Below, in pieces: positions 1-6,910 of a stretch of 21,560 nucleotides of DNA (position 1 is the stretch's first letter; every line of letters begins with the position of its first letter). The stretch is from Pseudomonadota bacterium (GTDB lineage Bacteria; Pseudomonadota; Alphaproteobacteria; UBA2136; UBA6156). The translations under genes were made by a program, and so were the position numbers. Location: NCBI GenBank assembly GCA_009927255.1, contig RFNJ01000117.1, positions 1-21,560 on the forward strand. Direction: 5' to 3'. Under the pieces are notes generated by a model that saw only the letters and a list, made by a program, of their open reading frames with translations, did not search any database and was not told the origin of the DNA.

Positions 1-41
1 CCGCCGCTCAGCCATGATGCCCGCAGGCCATCACCTGCACG

Positions 42-752
42 TTATTTCTTCGCTTGCTCCAGTGCCGCATCAATCACCTGAGTAAAAGCCTCCAGCGGCA
101 TCGCGCCGGAAACGCCCTCGCCATTAATCATAAAGTAAGGCGTGCCCCGCGCCCCAATGCCGCTGGCATCCTTCATATCACGCTCAATCTGCCCAGCCGC
201 CGCCGCACTCGCACGGTCGGTGTTAAATTTCGCCACGTCCAGCTTCAGCTCACGGGCAATCCGCTCAAAGGTCGCATCCTCAAGGCTATTTTGGTTATCC
301 CACAGCTTGCTGGAAAACTCCCAGAACTTACCCTGTTTATGCGCCGCAATCGCCGCCGCCGCCGCAGGCTTGGCCTTGGGGTGAAAATCCAGCGGCAAGT
401 GCTTAAATGCCCAGCGCACGCGGTTGCCATATTTCGCCTGTAAAGCCTCCACGGTGGGCTGCACGCGGGCACAGAACGGGCACTCATAGTCACTAAATTC
501 CACCACCGTCACCGCCGCACTGGCTGGCCCACGCACCGGCGTATCACGGTCAATCAGCTTGGCCACCTGCGCCATTTTCTCGCGCTGCTGAAAATCCGCC
601 AAGCTCTTCGCCACCACGTCACCATTGGCGGCAATATACTCGCGCACAATGTTCTGCACCTCCGCCCTGCTCAACCCCTGCGCCATCGCACCAGCACTCA
701 CCCAAGCCCCAACGACTACTAAAAAACCAACTGCCAAAATCCCGCGCATCAT
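42..752 (-). CDS. DsbA-family periplasmic thiol-disulfide oxidoreductase
   Basis: A 236-aa exported protein that probably makes or isomerises disulfide bonds in the cell envelope. Residues 1-24 form a signal peptide (hydrophobic run, then AMA before Q25). Residues 26-65 are the helical N-terminal segment common in alphaproteobacterial and Com1-like DsbA proteins. The thioredoxin-like domain carries the redox motif CPFC at 91-94 after EFSDYE, and the cis-proline loop GTPYF at 203-207. The start is supported by AAGGAG six bases upstream (759-764), followed by two ATGs in a row. The active site reads CPFC, not the CPHC of E. coli DsbA, as in several family members whose direction (oxidase or isomerase) cannot be told from the motif. 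A terminator separates it from the gene to the right, so it probably has its own promoter. Family assignment is firm; substrate and exact role are not. Confidence 0.9.
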   Translation of the reverse strand: MMRGILAVGFLVVVGAWVSAGAMAQGLSRAEVQNIVREYIAANGDVVAKSLADFQQREKMAQVAKLIDRDTPVRGPASAAVTVVEFSDYECPFCARVQPTVEALQAKYGNRVRWAFKHLPLDFHPKAKPAAAAAIAAHKQGKFWEFSSKLWDNQNSLEDATFERIARELKLDVAKFNTDRASAAAAGQIERDMKDASGIGARGTPYFMINGEGVSGAMPLEAFTQVIDAALEQAKK

Positions 753-842
753 CCAAATCTCCTTGTTATTATCAATCTGCCACTACCATTGCACAGCCTT
801 CTTTACTTTGGCAAGTCCACCGCTGCCATTTCGCCAATCACC

Positions 843-878
843 AAAAAACAAACCAGCCGCCCCAAAGAGCGGCTGGTT
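843..878 (-). terminator. Rho-independent terminator of the 125-aa gene
   Basis: A perfect 10-bp inverted repeat (851-860 with 869-878, loop of eight bases) is followed on the minus strand by TTTGTTTTTT-like sequence (843-850), 24 bases past the stop of the gene at 902. The plus strand also has a T run (877-882), so it could act both ways, but no plus-strand gene enters from the left. It insulates the dsbA-like gene from upstream transcription. Confidence 0.85.
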
Positions 879-901
879 TTTTACGTTGTGTGTGCTTAGG
901 C

Positions 902-1279
902 TTAGACGTAGCAGTCGTCACTCACCGTGGCGCTGGGGAGGTGACTGCGGTCGTGGAAGCCGACGACGTGATAGTATTTCCCTTCGATTTCCAGCTGCCA
1001 CTGGATGGGATATTGCTCTGGTTGCAGCGAGGTTGCTGCAGGGAAGAAATCGAACATGTGTTTACCGGTTGCCCGGCACGGCATGTGGATGGCCAACTGA
1101 TAAACCCATTTGCGGCCGTGGTCGGGCACGTCCTTGTGGCTGGCGCTTGGTGCAGGCGTGGCCAGCAGCTTGGCGCCGTGGTTACGCAGTGTGGTCAGGT
1201 CATTCAACGTGAAGACTTCTTTGATGTGCGGTTCCCAAGTGATGGGCTCGGACTTTGGTTCGGCGTGGACGTTTTGCAT
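902..1279 (-). CDS. hypothetical protein, 125 aa
   Basis: I do not recognise this protein. It is a soluble-looking 125-aa polypeptide without signal peptide or membrane segment, rich in His, Pro and aromatic residues. Candidate conserved patches are KWVYQLAIHMPC near residues 57-68 and YYHVVGFHDRSH near 102-113. The start is the ATG at 1277-1279 with GAGGA five bases upstream. The stop is followed by a strong terminator, which supports a real transcribed gene. It lies 119 bases downstream of mutL on the same strand, so it could be read with mutL or from its own promoter; a TTGACA sits at 1355-1360 on the minus strand but no good -10 follows. The gene lies within a local block where the plus strand is G-rich, unlike its surroundings. 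Confidence 0.7.
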   Translation of the reverse strand: MQNVHAEPKSEPITWEPHIKEVFTLNDLTTLRNHGAKLLATPAPSASHKDVPDHGRKWVYQLAIHMPCRATGKHMFDFFPAATSLQPEQYPIQWQLEIEGKYYHVVGFHDRSHLPSATVSDDCYV

Positions 1280-1398
1280 TCCATTCCTCGTTGGTTAAAT
1301 GACTAAGTCTTTCTGCCTTTTGGGCGGGGGGAGAAGGCGCTTTTGTGGGCGGGTTGTCAAGGTGGATAAGCGTGCAGTGCAACAAGATTGTGCCGACA

Positions 1399-3159
1399 CT
1401 ACCGCCGCGCAAAGCGCTTTTCCAGCTCTTCCCGCGTCAGGGTCATGGTGGTCGGGCGGCCATGGTTGCAGGTTAGGCTGCTCGGGGTGTGTTCCATTTG
1501 GCGCAGCAGGGCGTTTTGTTCATGCACACTCAAGCGTCTCCCCGCCCGCACACTGTGGTGGCAGGCAATGGTGGCCAGCACATGGTGCAGTTTTTGCTGC
1601 AACATCGTGCGGTTAGGCAAGGTTTGCAGGTCTTCCGCCAGTTCATGAATCAACGGGGTCGGGTTAAACGCCCCCAATAACTGCGGCGTCGCCGTCACCG
1701 CAAGGCTCGTCGGGCTGTGCGGCTCAATCTCCAGCCCAAACGTCTGCAACTCCGCCGCATGGGCCAACAGCAGGCTGGTTGTGGCAGGGGTCAGCGCCAC
1801 CACCACTGGCAACAGCAACGGCTGGCTTAAAATCCGTCCTTGGCCAAACTGCTCCTTCAGCTTTTCATAAACCAACCGTTCATGGGCCGCATGCTGGTCA
1901 GTAATCACCAAACTCCCTTCAGCGGTCTCCGATACAATATAGGTATTCGCCACCTGTCCCAGCGCCGCCCCCAACGAAAGTGACGGAGCAACATCATGCT
2001 CAAGTGACGGCACAGCAAAAGCCTCAGGGCTGCCCAATTCAACAGAATGAGAATGAAGCTCCTCCCCCTTCACCAACTTCTGCGGCGGCGCCTGAAAGTA
2101 TAGCGAATATGCATGATGCTGAGCAGGCACTTGCTGCATAGCCACCTGCATAGCTGCGGGCACTTTCACCTGCCCAAGCGTCTGCCGAACGGCACTAAAA
2201 ATCAAACTATAAACCTCCTGCGGCTGCTGAAACCGCACCTCGGTTTTAGCCGGGTGCACGTTCACATCCAGCGCATCCGGTGGCAGAGTAATAAACAGCA
2301 CCGCCTGCGGGTGGCGGCCTGCCGGTAGCGCATCGCCATAGGCATTGCGCAGCGCCGTGTGCAGCGCCCGCTCTTTTACCGGCCGCTGATTAATAAAAAT
2401 ATACTGCCGCGCACTGGTGCCGCTGTGCAGTGTCGCGGAGCTAATAAACCCCTGAATCGCCATCTCCGGCATGGTTTTAGCTGCCTGCACCTGCAAAACT
2501 TGGCGGGCAAATTCCACCCCCAAAACCTGCTGCAAACGCGGCGTGGTAGCATTGAAAAAATCCCCTTGCGCCGCCGGAAAATGCCACGTCTCCACCCCAT
2601 CTTCCACCACCGTCAGCGTCAGCTGCGGGTGTGCCAGCGCCAGGTTCTTAATCACCGCCTCAATCGCCAATTGTTCCGCCCGTTCGCTTTTCAAAAACTT
2701 ACGCCGCGCCGGGGTGGCATAAAACAAATCTTCCACCAGCACGGTGGTACCCTGCGGATGCGCCGCAGGCTGCAAAGTACCATGGGGCAAAACTTGCCAA
2801 GCCTCCGCCTGCCCCCGCGGCAAGCTGGTCAACGTCAACCGCGCTACCGAAGCAATGCTCGGCAAAGCCTCCCCCCGAAAACCAAAGGTGGTAATCCGGA
2901 ACAAATCCTCCGTCGTCGCAATCTTGCTGGTCGCATGCCGCTCCAGCGCTAGTTTCAGCTCATCTTTGGCAATTCCATGTCCATTATCAGTCACTTGCAA
3001 GCTGGTCAGCCCACTGCGCACCAGGCTAATCTTAACCTGCGTCGCCCCCGCATCCAGCGCATTTTCAGTTAATTCCTTTAAAATACTGGCAGGCCGCTCC
3101 ACCACCTCACCAGCCGCAATCTGGTTAGCAAGGTTCTCAGGCAAGCGCATAATCGGCAT
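1399..3159 (-). CDS. mutL: DNA mismatch repair protein MutL
   Basis: MutL, the ATP-dependent matchmaker of methyl-independent mismatch repair, 586 aa (usual length about 600). The GHKL ATPase motifs are all visible: ENALDAG at 32-38, DNGHGI at 58-63 and GFRGEAL at 93-99. The C-terminal domain contains DQHAAHERLVYE at 421-432, an exact match to the DQHA(X)2E(X)4E endonuclease motif, plus ACHHS at 532-536 and CNHGRP at 564-569. It should therefore nick DNA itself, as MutL does in bacteria lacking MutH. The start chosen is the ATG at 3157-3159, with AGAAGG about seven bases upstream; the frame stays open far beyond it, but that extension runs antisense through another gene and has no MutL character. 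A second ATG three codons downstream is also possible. Base composition of the last 260 bases differs in strand bias from the rest of the gene. Confidence 0.97.
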   Translation of the reverse strand: MPIMRLPENLANQIAAGEVVERPASILKELTENALDAGATQVKISLVRSGLTSLQVTDNGHGIAKDELKLALERHATSKIATTEDLFRITTFGFRGEALPSIASVARLTLTSLPRGQAEAWQVLPHGTLQPAAHPQGTTVLVEDLFYATPARRKFLKSERAEQLAIEAVIKNLALAHPQLTLTVVEDGVETWHFPAAQGDFFNATTPRLQQVLGVEFARQVLQVQAAKTMPEMAIQGFISSATLHSGTSARQYIFINQRPVKERALHTALRNAYGDALPAGRHPQAVLFITLPPDALDVNVHPAKTEVRFQQPQEVYSLIFSAVRQTLGQVKVPAAMQVAMQQVPAQHHAYSLYFQAPPQKLVKGEELHSHSVELGSPEAFAVPSLEHDVAPSLSLGAALGQVANTYIVSETAEGSLVITDQHAAHERLVYEKLKEQFGQGRILSQPLLLPVVVALTPATTSLLLAHAAELQTFGLEIEPHSPTSLAVTATPQLLGAFNPTPLIHELAEDLQTLPNRTMLQQKLHHVLATIACHHSVRAGRRLSVHEQNALLRQMEHTPSSLTCNHGRPTTMTLTREELEKRFARR

Positions 3160-3214
3160 AACCAGCCTTCTACCACGCTTCAGCCAACTTGTCAGGCTAG
3201 CCAAACACCGGGGC

Positions 3215-3242
3215 TTGTTTCCCCAATTTCGTGCCCTATATC
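3215..3242 (+). promoter_or_regulatory. Candidate promoter for the 99-aa gene
   Basis: TTGTTT (3215-3220), a 16-base spacer and TATATC (3237-3242) resemble a sigma-70 promoter facing the gene at 3328. This would leave a leader of about 80 bases that contains two CCCGGG segments (3273-3278 and 3288-3293) able to pair. It is the only such pair I see in the gap between mutL and this gene. Prediction by eye only. Confidence 0.35.
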
Positions 3243-3327
3243 TTAAAGTGCGTTCCCACCCGGGGCCGCGTAAGCGCCCGGGAGAAATACCTCGGCGTTT
3301 ACCCAACATGGCAACAGGAGATATGCC

Positions 3328-3627
3328 GTGAGGACTCGTGAACAGTTCGTCAACGCCGCAAACACCATGGTCTCGGCAGTCGATGCCAAATCGGCCGATG
3401 ATGTGGCATCGACGCTTCGCAACTTCGGGTTCGATGTCGAAGTTGCGCCCTGGCGCGAAAACGACCCGACCAGCCCGGTCGATATCCGGGTCTGGCAGAT
3501 CCAGTCCGGTGCCGATAACCAACGCGAACGGGTCGGCGAGCCGATCCTGTTCCGGGTCTTCCCCGGGCGTGACCAGGTGCCGCAGGCCAACACCGGCGAC
3601 GCCTACCTCGAGCGGCGGGGCGGCTGA
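3328..3627 (+). CDS. small hypothetical protein, 99 aa
   Basis: I do not recognise this 99-aa protein. It is soluble, with no signal peptide or membrane segment. The N-terminal half (residues 1-36, starting MRTREQFVNAANTM) looks helical, then alternating hydrophobics (FGFDVEVAPW, VDIRVWQIQ, EPILFRVFPG) suggest a beta-rich second half. The start is GTG at 3328-3330 with AGGAG seven bases upstream; an ATG five bases before is out of frame and stops at once. It is the only plus-strand gene between two long minus-strand genes, and has a candidate promoter before it and a 9-bp hairpin after it. Its codons (GTC, ATC, TTC, CGG, GAC) lack the strong strand bias of mutL and pgi, suggesting transfer or selection for expression. 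Confidence 0.75.
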   Translation: MRTREQFVNAANTMVSAVDAKSADDVASTLRNFGFDVEVAPWRENDPTSPVDIRVWQIQSGADNQRERVGEPILFRVFPGRDQVPQANTGDAYLERRGG

Positions 3628-3645
3628 CGAACAATCTCCACCGGA

Positions 3646-3669
3646 GGCGCAGGGTTGTACCCCTGCGCC
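3646..3669 (+). terminator. Hairpin terminator between convergent genes
   Basis: A perfect 9-bp stem (3646-3654 with 3661-3669, loop TTGTAC) begins 18 bases after the 99-aa gene and is followed by TTTCGGCATTTTA. The T run is broken, so strength is uncertain. It also lies 11 bases past the pgi stop on the other strand and may serve both genes. Confidence 0.6.
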
Positions 3670-3679
3670 TTTCGGCATT

Positions 3680-4918
3680 TTATGCCATCGCCTGCAAACT
3701 TTTCAGCGCCGCCAACGATGTTTTCTTAGATTCCTCCACCGCCGGCTGATTAAACGGATTAAGCTGCCACAGCTGCGCCGTCAGCACCGTTTCCAGCAGC
3801 AAATGCATCAGCAACTGCCCCAGCTGGTGGGCCGAAGTATCATCCACTTCAAAAACCCGCGTCGGGTGCTCGCGGTTATGGAAGGCCTGCTGCGTCCCCT
3901 GTCCCATCGCCAATTGCAAAGTCCCCAGCGCAATCCCATCCGCCCGCTTGGGCCCACGGTTATGGCTGCGCGGAATCACCAAAGTAGTCAGCTTATCTGC
4001 CGGCCCCGCCAAATACAGCTGCTGCGCGCTGTGCTGGCTGGCAGGCCCACTGGCACCAATCGGCGTGGTTCCGCGCCCGTCTTTCCCCAGCGATTCCGCC
4101 CAAAGCTGCTCATGCCAAGCCGGCAACGTCCGCAAGGGCTCACCATAAGCATAAAGCAAATGCATCGTTTTGCCCTTGGCCAGCGCCGCCGCATGTAGCG
4201 CCGCTCCCAGTGCAGGCGCACTACCCAGCGGATTCTCCAACCAAGCCTCCATCACCTCCCGCGCCCCGCTATGCAACGCTGCCACATCCACCCCACACAA
4301 CAGCGCCGGAATCGTCCCCGTCTCTGCAAATACCGAGTACCGCCCCCCAAGCAACGGGTGATGCGGCAACACCGGCAAACCCAGCCCCTCCGCCCACTGG
4401 CGTAAGGTGTTAGCCCCCTGCGGCCCGGCTGGCTCAGTCACCACCACACAACGGCCTTGCAAAGCAATTTTCTTCGCCGCAAAAGCTGCCGCCAAAACAT
4501 CCATCTGGCTCACTGTTTCTAGTGTAGTGCCCGACTTACTAATAATCACCATCGCCGTCTGCTCCAAAGGCAAATGCGCTATCAAATCTGCCATTGCTAC
4601 GGGGCATAGGTGGTCTAAAAAATGCAATTTCGGCCCCCGCAAACCAGTGGGGTTCGCAAACGTGCTCACCAACCGCCCGCCTAAGCTCGAACCTCCCATC
4701 CCCAAAATCAGCACATGCCGATATGTCTCTCCCCAGCCCGCCACTGCCCGCGCCGTCGCCTCAGGCAAGGTCAAAGCACTGGTAAAGGCTGGAAACTTAC
4801 CCGCCTGAATCTCCCCCCTCAGCGCCAAAATCGGCGTCTCCGCCGCCTGCAGCGCCGCATGCAAATTAGCCTCAGTAAGCTTCAAAGCCTGCAGGGCAGG
4901 GGTGAGATTTTGTTGCAT
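3680..4918 (-). CDS. pgi: glucose-6-phosphate isomerase
   Basis: Cytoplasmic enzyme interconverting glucose 6-phosphate and fructose 6-phosphate. At 412 aa it is the short form, well below the roughly 550 aa of the E. coli enzyme, but the core is complete. Sugar-phosphate-binding SIS motifs are seen as GMGGSSLGGR (73-82) and SKSGTTLET (127-135), with GGRYSVF at 191-197. Catalytic signatures are QLWAESLGK (271-279, the Glu being the expected base) and GPASQHS (291-297), and the C-terminal NPFNQPAVE segment ends in a Lys pair at the place of the usual catalytic Lys. The ATG start has AGGAAGG about nine bases upstream. It lies 33 bases after ftsY on the same strand, so the two may share a transcript although their functions are unrelated. 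Confidence 0.95.
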   Translation of the reverse strand: MQQNLTPALQALKLTEANLHAALQAAETPILALRGEIQAGKFPAFTSALTLPEATARAVAGWGETYRHVLILGMGGSSLGGRLVSTFANPTGLRGPKLHFLDHLCPVAMADLIAHLPLEQTAMVIISKSGTTLETVSQMDVLAAAFAAKKIALQGRCVVVTEPAGPQGANTLRQWAEGLGLPVLPHHPLLGGRYSVFAETGTIPALLCGVDVAALHSGAREVMEAWLENPLGSAPALGAALHAAALAKGKTMHLLYAYGEPLRTLPAWHEQLWAESLGKDGRGTTPIGASGPASQHSAQQLYLAGPADKLTTLVIPRSHNRGPKRADGIALGTLQLAMGQGTQQAFHNREHPTRVFEVDDTSAHQLGQLLMHLLLETVLTAQLWQLNPFNQPAVEESKKTSLAALKSLQAMA

Positions 4919-4951
4919 GATCTGTTTCCTTCCTTCGATGATTACGACGAT

Positions 4952-5860
4952 TTATAAATCCAACAACGCCCGTGCAAAAGCCTCCGCCTGATAAGGCCCC
5001 AAATCTTCCAACTGTTCACCAAACCCCAGCGCATGCACCGGCAGTTGCGGAAACTTCTCCGCCAAAGCCAATAAAAACCCCGCCTTGGCCGAGCCATCCA
5101 ACTTGGTCACAATCAATCCCGTAATCGGCGTCGCTTTACTAAAATCTTCCACTTGCTTCAGCGTCGCTTGGCCCAGCGTACCATCCAGCACCAGCACGGT
5201 GTGTTGCGGCGCTTGGGGGTTCAGCTTTTGCAGCACGCGGGGGATTTTCTCCAGCTCCGCCAGCAAATCAGCACGGTTCGGCAACCGCCCCGCCGTATCA
5301 ATCAACAACACAGTCGCTTTGGCTTTCTGCGCATGTTCCTGCGCCATATAGGCCACGCTGGCGGGGTCAGCGTCGGGTTTGGTAATAATCTCAACATCAG
5401 CCCGCTTTGCCCACACCTGCAATTGCTGGGTGGCCGCCGCACGGAAGGTATCCGCCGCCGCAATCACAACTTTATGCCCCTGCCCACTCAGCTGCGCCGC
5501 CAGCTTGCCAATCGTGGTGGTCTTGCCGCTACCATTCACCCCCGCCACCATAATGGTGGTAAGGCCTTTTTTACCCAACTCCAACGGCTGAGCTTTTGGC
5601 AAACGCGCAGCAATCAGCGGCGCCAAAGCTTGTTTTAAATTCTCCTCAGTCAGCGGCTCCGGCACTCCCGCTTTCTCCAACGCCTTAATCAACGCAGTGG
5701 TCGCAGGCAACCCAACATCCGCCGCCAACAGCGATTCCTCCAGCTTTTCCTTAACTTCCGGCGTCAGGCTGGCCCCCAACCCCACCGCACTTTTCAAGCC
5801 CGCCGTAAGGCTAGCCGCCGATTTTTTCAGCCCCGAGGTAATGCGCGAAAGCCATGACAT
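4952..5860 (-). CDS. ftsY: signal recognition particle receptor FtsY
   Basis: SRP receptor GTPase that docks ribosome-nascent-chain complexes at the inner membrane. It is 302 aa and consists of little more than the NG domain; the long acidic A domain of E. coli FtsY is missing, with only a short amphipathic basic N-terminus (SRITSGLKKSAASL) to contact lipid. The N domain has LEESLLAADVG (40-50). GTPase motifs are GVNGSGKTTT (107-116), DTFRAAA (137-143), DTAGR (188-192) and TKLDGSAK (252-259), and the closing GFGEQLEDLGPY is at 279-290. The start is seven bases past the stop of the membrane protein upstream, suggesting one operon; no strong Shine-Dalgarno is seen, only AAAGCGGGT. Its partner ffh lies about 1 kb away, pointing the other way. 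Confidence 0.96.
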   Translation of the reverse strand: MSWLSRITSGLKKSAASLTAGLKSAVGLGASLTPEVKEKLEESLLAADVGLPATTALIKALEKAGVPEPLTEENLKQALAPLIAARLPKAQPLELGKKGLTTIMVAGVNGSGKTTTIGKLAAQLSGQGHKVVIAAADTFRAAATQQLQVWAKRADVEIITKPDADPASVAYMAQEHAQKAKATVLLIDTAGRLPNRADLLAELEKIPRVLQKLNPQAPQHTVLVLDGTLGQATLKQVEDFSKATPITGLIVTKLDGSAKAGFLLALAEKFPQLPVHALGFGEQLEDLGPYQAEAFARALLDL

Positions 5861-5867
5861 ACCCGCT

Positions 5868-6818
5868 TTATGGCGTAGTTGGTGAAGTTTGTATAGATGG
5901 CAAAACAGCAGGAGTTGTTAAAACCGGTGTGGTTAAAGCCTGTTCCGGAAATGCCAATTGCCGCGCCACCAAAGTCTCTTTCGCCGCCTGCTGCATCGCC
6001 AAAAACGGACTATTCAACCACAGCGCCACGAAGGGAAAAACAAACACAAACGCATAGGCATAGTGGCGGTGGCGGCAGGCGGAGAGGAAAGCAAGTCCAA
6101 ACAGCCCCCACACAAACATCATCGCCGCACCCGTGCCCAACAATGCCGGGTTACCCTGCGCCAAGTACAAATGCCCCGCCCCGGGGAAAAGCCCAATCAG
6201 CCCCACCAATTTTTGCCGTGTTGCCTGCTGTAAGTTAAACGCCATCAGCTTCAGTTGCAGCGCCTGCGCGGCAGGAATATTGTACGTCTCAATTACCGCC
6301 CCTTGCCCCGCTTGCTGCCAAACATGATGCATCAAAATCGCCTGCGCCCAGGGTTCGGCAGCGTAGGTTTGGTGCAGCGTTTGCAGCAGCTGGGTGTAGG
6401 CATCACCTGTGCTGGTGCGCGCGAGGGCGGTGTAGATTTGCGGCAATTGGGTGGTGGGTTTGAATTCTTCGATGATGGCTTTGAGGGTGGTGGCGGCTTG
6501 GGTGAGTTGGTTGGTTTTTTCTTGCATTTCGGCGACTTTGAGGAGGGCTTTGAGGCGGTCTTCGGCGTAGGATTGGTGGGCGACGCGCTGCCATTCCAGC
6601 AGTGCGCTGGGGTAGTCGCCTGCTTTTTCCAGCATGGTGGGAAAGGTGGTGTCGGCCATTTTTTCTACTGCCGCCAAGGCCGGGGTTTCGATGGCGGGGA
6701 GGTTGGGGCCGGGGGTGCCGTCGAGCTTGCCAACGGTGGGTTGGGCCAATGCAACGGCACCGCACATAAAAAAGAGGGTGACAAGTTGATAGTTGATAGT
6801 TGTAAGCTTATTGAGCAT
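5868..6818 (-). CDS. signal-peptide membrane protein with C-terminal PGAGH/TM2-like region
   Basis: A 316-aa protein of unknown function. Residues 1-25 look like a signal peptide ending ALA before QP. Residues 45-200 are helical and TPR-like (YPSALLEWQRVAHQSYAEDRL, then A-rich helices), suggesting a periplasmic protein-interaction region. The C-terminal part has PGAGHLYLAQG (212-222) followed by two membrane helices (about 226-247 and 251-268), the pattern of TM2-like domains, with a charged RHRHY turn between them. It is immediately upstream of ftsY and divergent from ffh, so a role near membrane protein insertion is possible but only inferred from position. No ribosome binding site is clear. 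The strand composition flips near 6345, within the gene. Confidence 0.75.
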   Translation of the reverse strand: MLNKLTTINYQLVTLFFMCGAVALAQPTVGKLDGTPGPNLPAIETPALAAVEKMADTTFPTMLEKAGDYPSALLEWQRVAHQSYAEDRLKALLKVAEMQEKTNQLTQAATTLKAIIEEFKPTTQLPQIYTALARTSTGDAYTQLLQTLHQTYAAEPWAQAILMHHVWQQAGQGAVIETYNIPAAQALQLKLMAFNLQQATRQKLVGLIGLFPGAGHLYLAQGNPALLGTGAAMMFVWGLFGLAFLSACRHRHYAYAFVFVFPFVALWLNSPFLAMQQAAKETLVARQLAFPEQALTTPVLTTPAVLPSIQTSPTTP

Positions 6819-6836
6819 GGCGTTTTTTTATTGTGC

Positions 6837-6864
6837 TTGTTGATTGACCCATCAGCTTTATAGA
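6837..6864 (+). promoter_or_regulatory. Candidate promoter for ffh
   Basis: TTGTTG (6837-6842), a 16-base spacer and TATAGA (6859-6864) face ffh, about 47 bases before its ATG. It lies in the 92-base divergent gap between ffh and the membrane protein gene. Prediction by eye only. Confidence 0.35.
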
Positions 6865-6910
6865 TGAGGGAGGGCTTGCCGCCAAGCGGCAGAATTGATA
6901 CAGCTAGGGT

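Noticed and set aside
1..15. Possible gene start on the minus strand (ATG at 13-15 reading MAERR) leaving the window
   Set aside because: Only five codons are visible and no ribosome binding site is near, so it cannot be supported.
345..365. GCC trinucleotide run that looks like a microsatellite
   Set aside because: It is the coding sequence of an Ala run in the DsbA-like protein.
1361..1369. DnaA-box-like TTATCCACC on the minus strand beside a TTGACA
   Set aside because: It differs from the consensus, stands alone, and the TTGACA has no matching -10.
3160..3678. Upstream extension of the mutL reading frame by 173 codons
   Set aside because: It runs antisense through the 99-aa gene, has no MutL-like sequence, and the ATG at 3159 has a ribosome binding site and gives the normal MutL N-terminus.
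6783..6808. Short tandem repeat GTTGATA-GTTGATA-GTTG
   Set aside because: Only about two copies, inside the signal-peptide coding region of the membrane protein; too short to call a repeat element.
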